Origin: Sulfurovum sp.
GTDB taxonomy: Bacteria > Campylobacterota > Campylobacteria > Campylobacterales > Sulfurovaceae
Length of the DNA: 9,150 nucleotides
Reading direction: 5' to 3'
Assembly (NCBI GenBank): GCA_015661795.1
Contig: DQVJ01000129.1
Location: 1 to 9,150, forward strand
Within the stretch, counting starts at the first letter, position 1. Each line of letters begins with the position of its first letter. Below are positions 5,856 to 9,150 of the stretch, piece after piece. The notes beneath the pieces were generated by a model. It saw only the letters and a program-made list of their open reading frames with translations. It had not been told where the DNA came from and did no database searches. The position numbers were made by a program, and so were the translations under genes.

Positions 5856-5873
5856 ACCTTTATATAAGAAGTT
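5856..5873 (-). promoter_or_regulatory. Second, imperfect operator-like site of the XRE gene
   Basis: On the minus strand this reads AACTTCTTATATAAAGGT, identical at 15 of 18 positions to the perfect palindrome at 5906-5923 and exactly 50 bp from it. It covers the ribosome-binding AAAGG of the TTG-start XRE gene, so a bound regulator would also block the start region. AT-rich sequence raises the chance of coincidental similarity. Confidence 0.45.
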
Positions 5874-5905
5874 TTTATATTCTATTGCGATATAATTATT
5901 TACTC

Positions 5906-5923
5906 AACTTTATATATAAAGTT
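5906..5923. promoter_or_regulatory. 18-bp perfect palindrome, candidate XRE operator
   Basis: AACTTTATATATAAAGTT is its own reverse complement over all 18 bases. It lies between the divergent XRE gene (5850, minus) and the lipoprotein gene (5956, plus), 32 bp before the latter, a usual place for a shared operator. A homodimeric HTH protein would fit the symmetry. Binding by the adjacent XRE protein is inferred. Confidence 0.55.
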
Positions 5924-5955
5924 ATGCAATCAAAATAAATATTAAATGGGAAATA

Positions 5956-6681
5956 ATGAATAAAAAACTAAAAGGTATATTGCTGGCTTCAGCAGTAGTA
6001 TTGGGGATGAATGGATGTGTGGAGTCGGTTAAACCTATTACATTGTCAAATGGACAAAAGGCAGAACAATATTCACTTAGCTGGGGTGCGGATCCAAGGC
6101 ATAGTCATTTCTTTTATAGATATGCACACCTTATGTATGACAAGGGGTTTAGAATGAAAGTATCTATGATTAATATTCATGGAAGTACAACCGTAACACT
6201 GAAGGTGAAAGAGTGGCAAAATAAGGGCTTGGACTTTTCTTTGCACCCTATGATATTAAATGGTGTGAAACCTTTATCATGTAGCAGTAGCAAGAAGCCC
6301 GGATATGCTATCAGGTACCTTGAGTGTCAATATAATAAAAGAGCACTTATAAACTCAATGGGGAAACCGTTTGGACCTAAAGAGAAAAATTGGAAATTAC
6401 ACGGTATTTTTGTTGATGAAAGTGCAAACGGAACATTGAGTGAGGCATGGAAATGTAGTAAAAAATATCTGCCTTCATATTATGCCGCAAGTAATATGGC
6501 CGAAAGAATTTCAATAAAGTACAAAGCAAGTGATTGTGTTAAACAGGTATATAAAATTTACAGACCAACTCCAGGACCAATTGAGGATTACTTTACATAC
6601 GAGATGGCAGCCTTTGGAAACAAACACTACAGATTTAATACTAAGTCTGACAAAGAGTTTATCCAGTTTTTGTCTAAATAA
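5956..6681 (+). CDS. Probable exported lipoprotein of unknown function (241 residues)
   Basis: The N-terminus is a signal peptide: MNKKLKG, a hydrophobic stretch ILLASAVVLGM, then NGC with Cys21 as the probable lipidated residue. The lipobox (M-N-G-C) is not ideal but acceptable. The mature part has four more cysteines (109, 124, 167, 194), enough for two disulfides in the periplasm, and many aromatic and basic residues; no catalytic motif is recognised. The ATG at 5956 follows GGGA at a short distance. It is divergent from the XRE gene across the 5906 palindrome. Downstream, a small hairpin and an 80-bp gap precede a four-helix membrane protein, which may be co-transcribed. Function is unknown. 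Confidence 0.8.
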   Translation: MNKKLKGILLASAVVLGMNGCVESVKPITLSNGQKAEQYSLSWGADPRHSHFFYRYAHLMYDKGFRMKVSMINIHGSTTVTLKVKEWQNKGLDFSLHPMILNGVKPLSCSSSKKPGYAIRYLECQYNKRALINSMGKPFGPKEKNWKLHGIFVDESANGTLSEAWKCSKKYLPSYYAASNMAERISIKYKASDCVKQVYKIYRPTPGPIEDYFTYEMAAFGNKHYRFNTKSDKEFIQFLSK

Positions 6682-6709
6682 AAAGTTATATATAAAGAGA
6701 TATAGTAAT

Positions 6710-6726
6710 GGTTGGGAAGCCTAACC
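6710..6726 (+). repeat. Short hairpin between lipoprotein and membrane protein genes
   Basis: GGTTGGG, loop AAG, CCTAACC gives a seven-pair stem with one G-T pair. It is 28 bp after the lipoprotein stop. No U-tract follows, so it could be a processing or attenuation hairpin more readily than an intrinsic terminator. The evidence is only the pairing. Confidence 0.3.
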
Positions 6727-6761
6727 TTACAGCTCATTGAACCAAAATAAGGAAGTAAACT

Positions 6762-7124
6762 ATGTTGGTCTTAAAAATTATCGGTATATTGATCGCAGCC
6801 TTTTTGGTTTATCTTTTGATTGTAAAAGTTAATGAATATACCATTCAAAAATATCGTTACCAATTCTTCAATATGGCTAATTTTTTGATAAGTGCAGTTG
6901 GATATGGGTTGCTTTATTTTGGCTATAAATGGTATATGAATGCCCTTGAAAAAAATCAGGATCTCCTTAATGGGCAGATATTGATAGGCATAGGGGTAAT
7001 CTTGATTCTTGCAGTAATCTACTACAATATAAAAAACACATCTGGGACTACCGGTCTAGCCTTTTCATTAATTCAAGCCCCAATTTATAGTGTACTGGCA
7101 GTTTTTTCTCTCTTATCGCGTTGA
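6762..7124 (+). CDS. Four-helix membrane protein, C-terminus apparently frameshifted (120 residues)
   Basis: Hydrophobic segments at about residues 4-22, 38-55, 70-88 and 98-118 indicate four membrane helices with short loops; no family is recognised. AAGGAAG precedes the ATG at 6762. The last helix breaks off at LLSR-stop (7122-7124). In the -1 frame the DNA continues as IALIAAIAFFTETKPVYNINDD and stops at 7183, a natural completion of a membrane helix plus polar tail. Restoring one T in the T-run at 7102-7107 would join the two frames as VFFSLIALIAAIAFF. So this is either a real one-base deletion, a sequencing error in a homopolymer, or rarely a slippage site. The truncated product may still insert in the membrane. 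Confidence 0.75.
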   Translation: MLVLKIIGILIAAFLVYLLIVKVNEYTIQKYRYQFFNMANFLISAVGYGLLYFGYKWYMNALEKNQDLLNGQILIGIGVILILAVIYYNIKNTSGTTGLAFSLIQAPIYSVLAVFSLLSR

Positions 7125-7183
7125 TTGCTGCAATAGCATTCTTCACAGAGACAAAACCGGTGTACAATATAAATGATGATTAA
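7125..7183 (+). pseudogene. Out-of-frame tail of the membrane protein gene
   Basis: This stretch, read in the frame ending at the TAA 7181-7183, encodes LIAAIAFFTETKPVYNINDD, which completes the fourth membrane helix of the upstream gene and gives a polar C-terminus. It has no start or ribosome site of its own. A one-T difference in the run at 7102-7107 separates it from its gene. Confidence 0.55.
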
Positions 7184-7218
7184 CTAAGAAAGATTACGTT
7201 AGCTTAAGGGAGTAGGGT

Positions 7219-7302
7219 ATGGGCAGTATTACAATCATTCCAAAAGATGAAACTTATCAAAGAAATAGCCCTAAAAAGATACGTAAAGGTATTTTAGTGT
7301 AG
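7219..7302 (+). pseudogene. N-terminal piece (27 codons) of a gene broken by an amber codon
   Basis: An ATG at 7219 with a good AGGGAG site upstream starts a 27-codon frame (MGSITIIPKDETYQRN...) that ends in TAG at 7300-7302. The same frame then stays open without interruption to 7836. The strong ribosome site here and the lack of one downstream show that 7219-7836 was a single gene of about 205 codons. Confidence 0.65.
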
Positions 7303-7329
7303 CAGAGTTCTCCACTGCATAACATAAGA

Positions 7330-7836
7330 TTGGATGCGGAGGAGAGTTTTTGGGATGACTGGATAAAGCACCATTTTGATCTTTCTCTTATACGTATCTT
7401 TTACGCCCATTCTCCAAATCTCTCTTATGGAGAAGAGATTACGATTTGTGATGGTAAAAGTGTCATCACAGGCAAACGTATCTCTAAAGATCAGGCAATA
7501 CTCTCCAGAGGCTATAAACTTAAGTATGTCTATTCCCAGAAGTGGGTAGAGAAAAGAGGGTATCTCTATACGCTTCAATATGAGGTCTGTATCTCGATAG
7601 ATCATAAATCCCACTTCATAAAAAGATATCAACAAAGAGGCTTTAATTTGGGATTGGCGGTAAGGTTTATTGGTAAAGTAGCACAAGCACAATTGGGACA
7701 AAAGGTAAAGATGATTGGAGATGAAGATATTATAATCGGTACGCGTACTACCGCCCATGCTGCTATGCTGATTTCAGGCATGGTAAGAGGAGAGATGAAC
7801 TGGGATGAGTATGTAGACAAGAAGATGGTTGTGTAG
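7330..7836 (+). CDS. Unrecognised protein, main part of the amber-interrupted gene
   Basis: The frame is continuous with the ATG at 7219 apart from the TAG at 7300. The only nearby start candidate is a TTG at 7330 with no ribosome site, so expression from here is doubtful unless the amber codon is read through. The region is soluble, with aromatic and basic residues; a motif SHFIKRYQQRGF near the middle (H-x3-R-x3-RG) faintly recalls DUF4258/BECR-type toxin or RNase-like proteins, but I do not assign that. The C-terminus (GTRTTAHAAMLISGMVRGEMNWDEY) is unfamiliar. Most likely a recently inactivated gene, since no other lesion is seen over 500 bp. The frame next to it has also taken a damaging change. 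Confidence 0.55.
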   Translation: MDAEESFWDDWIKHHFDLSLIRIFYAHSPNLSYGEEITICDGKSVITGKRISKDQAILSRGYKLKYVYSQKWVEKRGYLYTLQYEVCISIDHKSHFIKRYQQRGFNLGLAVRFIGKVAQAQLGQKVKMIGDEDIIIGTRTTAHAAMLISGMVRGEMNWDEYVDKKMVV

Positions 7837-7927
7837 TCATATACAGAGACTGACAATATGACAATTTGAAAGATATTTAACTACAAGAAAAAATTTACAG
7901 TACACTAAATAAAAAAGAGAAATCAGC

Positions 7928-8155
7928 ATGAAAAAAACATTTAAATTGGTCATGGTACTGATCTTGCTTGATGTGACTGTTGGTACTGTCATCATGTACT
8001 TTTTTGATATTGAAAAATTTGCAGAGCAATATTTGGGCCAAATTCTACTAGGCATTCTTGGTATAGGGATCATCTGGACGGGTATGAGAAAGTATAGAAG
8101 TTTACGTTTTATAGATAAGCAAGATGTGCGTATACAGTTTTTGGAGGTTGAATAA
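7928..8155 (+). CDS. Small two-helix membrane protein (75 residues)
   Basis: Residues about 7-27 (LVMVLILLDVTVGTVIMYFF) and 37-53 (LGQILLGILGIGIIWTGM) are membrane helices joined by an acidic loop; a basic segment follows (RKYRSLRF), consistent with a cytoplasmic C-terminus. The ATG at 7928 follows an AAAAGAGAAATCAGC leader with a modest site. The stop TAA shares its last A with the next ATG (TAATG), so the two genes are translationally coupled. No family recognised; size and pairing with a small acidic protein could fit an immunity or membrane-anchor role, but that is speculation. Confidence 0.7.
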   Translation: MKKTFKLVMVLILLDVTVGTVIMYFFDIEKFAEQYLGQILLGILGIGIIWTGMRKYRSLRFIDKQDVRIQFLEVE

Positions 8156-8358
8156 TGATTGCAATATTTACATATAAAGGTGAAGAATATAGCTATGTTG
8201 TACTCGATGGTGAAGTTGTTACTTTTAGAATAAACAAAAATGTTTTTGAAGATGAAATTGTATTAGATGATGAGCTGCAGACGCAGCTGGAAGCGGAATT
8301 TGAGGAATATGAAGCTACTCTGACTGAGGAGGAGAAAAAGATATGGAGAAGAAAATAA
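8155..8358 (+). CDS. Small acidic protein (67 residues)
   Basis: A short strand-rich start (MIAIFTYKGEEYSYVVLDGEVVTFRI) is followed by a strongly acidic helix (EAEFEEYEATLTEEEKKIW). No known domain is recognised. GGAGG lies upstream within the end of the 75-residue gene, and the frames overlap by one base, which supports a real coupled gene. Likely cytoplasmic. It may bind the basic tail of the membrane protein encoded before it; this is only inferred from charge and coupling. Confidence 0.68.
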   Translation: MIAIFTYKGEEYSYVVLDGEVVTFRINKNVFEDEIVLDDELQTQLEAEFEEYEATLTEEEKKIWRRK

Positions 8359-8440
8359 TATTGTACTTCTCTCCTCTCCGGCAAGGTGTGTCCATATATA
8401 CTGATGATATTTATAGTCTCACTATTTAAGGCTTTTGTGC

Positions 8441-9150
8441 TTATTCCTCCTCTTCTATTTTTTCGAGCACTTCCAGTTTTCCTAGTGCCTTGTTGAGTGC
8501 AGCTTTTGTCTCTTCAAGTTCTTTGGACTGACTACTTGCATACTCTTTTAGTTCCGTAACCTGCTTATTGGCCTGATTTAGGTTAAGAGAGTTTTCAAAA
8601 ATCTCTTTTTTTAAATTCTCTGTTTCTCGCTGTATAGCTTTCATATTGTCCATCCCTGCATCAATGTCTGTATGGTATTTGTCTTTTTCTCTTTGAAGTT
8701 CAATTTTGTGGCTATCAGCATCACACTTGATTTGCTCCCTATGCTCTTTGTTTTCAGCCATAACATTTTTCACTTGATCTGCTACACTGGATATACTTTT
8801 AAGTTCACGGATCAGCTCATCATTTTTGGATTGTAACTCTATGGACTTATCAATTATTTCAGCTTTGGACTCTTGAAGCTTTAAGATGATCTGCTTGTGA
8901 TTTGCTTCGATATCAAGTAGCTTTTTGTTTGCTTCTGTTGACACTTTTTCTAGCTCGTTTTTAAATGCATCCTCTTTGTCTAATAGTGACTGCTTTTTAT
9001 TTTCGATATAGATAGCTTCTTGTTTTGTTGTAGAAAAGTTATTATCCAGTACGGTTAAAAGATGCCTGAATAGATCATTTACCGTTTGTTTGGTTTGAGT
9101 GTTTACATGTTCATACTTGCTCAAGTCTATATCCACGTTAATGCTATTGG
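8441..9150 (-). CDS. Long coiled-coil protein, 5' end outside the window
   Basis: The frame is open to the right edge. A GTG at 9136 could start it, but upstream codons (NSINV) continue without a stop and no ribosome site is visible, so the true start is probably beyond 9150. From about 40 residues after the GTG to the end the protein is a near-continuous coiled coil rich in E, K, Q, N and L with heptad-like spacing (for example ELQSKNDELIRELKSI and KQVTELKEYASSQSKELEET), ending in EEEE. There is no ATPase motif, signal peptide or membrane segment in the visible part. It could be a structural or tethering protein, or the rod of a larger one; a family cannot be named. Transcribed toward the small acidic gene, with an 82-bp gap. 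Confidence 0.75.
   Translation of the reverse strand, partial: NSINVDIDLSKYEHVNTQTKQTVNDLFRHLLTVLDNNFSTTKQEAIYIENKKQSLLDKEDAFKNELEKVSTEANKKLLDIEANHKQIILKLQESKAEIIDKSIELQSKNDELIRELKSISSVADQVKNVMAENKEHREQIKCDADSHKIELQREKDKYHTDIDAGMDNMKAIQRETENLKKEIFENSLNLNQANKQVTELKEYASSQSKELEETKAALNKALGKLEVLEKIEEEE

Noticed and set aside
6682..6705. AAGTTATATATAAAG resembling the XRE palindrome
   Set aside because: Needs a one-base gap to align and lacks symmetry; likely AT-rich coincidence.
6530..6724. Plus-strand open frame overlapping the lipoprotein 3' end
   Set aside because: Lies almost wholly inside a better gene in another frame and has no ribosome site.
7294..8073. Minus-strand open frames opposite 7330-8155
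   Set aside because: No ribosome sites or family features; they mirror the plus-strand genes, whose pairing and coupling are better supported.
8388..8398. GTGTCCATATA, reverse complement of the left half of the WYL operator with its flank
   Set aside because: Only a half-site without the opposing GACAC arm, and it lies between two converging genes where no promoter is needed.

Overview
The window is low-GC, gene-dense DNA. Its base composition and codon choice, the WYL regulator and the many lineage-specific hypotheticals suggest a Campylobacterota (epsilonproteobacterial) chromosome, for example a Sulfurovum or Sulfurimonas relative. That assignment is an inference; no rRNA or tRNA gene is present to confirm it. 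The overall look is an accessory island: an integrase end at the left edge, a compact regulated multi-gene locus, a palindromic mobile-like element, and a right half with small membrane proteins and two damaged genes.

Layout. Bases 3-308 hold the catalytic C-terminus of a tyrosine recombinase cut by the window edge. Bases 354-4445 hold six genes, all on the minus strand, in two tandem transcription units. The upstream unit (4445 to 2028) encodes a stand-alone ClpX-type zinc finger, a PD-(D/E)XK-like protein that has lost its catalytic residues, and a degenerate-SLOG / DUF4116-like / PD-(D/E)XK nuclease fusion whose C-terminal domain is a paralogue of the preceding protein. The downstream unit (1972 to 354) encodes a stand-alone FtsK gamma-type winged helix and two unrecognised proteins with overlapping frames. 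A WYL-domain regulator (4532-5446) is divergent from the locus. An identical 14-bp palindromic sequence, GGACACTATGTGTC, lies in the divergent promoter region and again in front of the FtsK-gamma gene, so one regulator probably controls both units.

The best candidate for an undescribed system is this WYL-controlled six-gene locus: one predicted active and one predicted inactive nuclease domain, a degenerate nucleotide-sensor fold, a ClpX-like adaptor finger and a chromosome-motif reader domain. An anti-phage or other mobile-element conflict role fits the parts and the integrase neighbour, but it is inferred. A strongly palindromic ~143-bp element sits between the dead and live nuclease genes.

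Right of the WYL gene lie a TTG-start XRE regulator with two similar 18-bp operator-like sites exactly 50 bp apart, a divergent lipoprotein, a four-helix membrane protein with a C-terminal frameshift, a gene broken by an in-frame amber codon, two overlapping small genes, and the end of a long coiled-coil protein running off the right edge on the minus strand.
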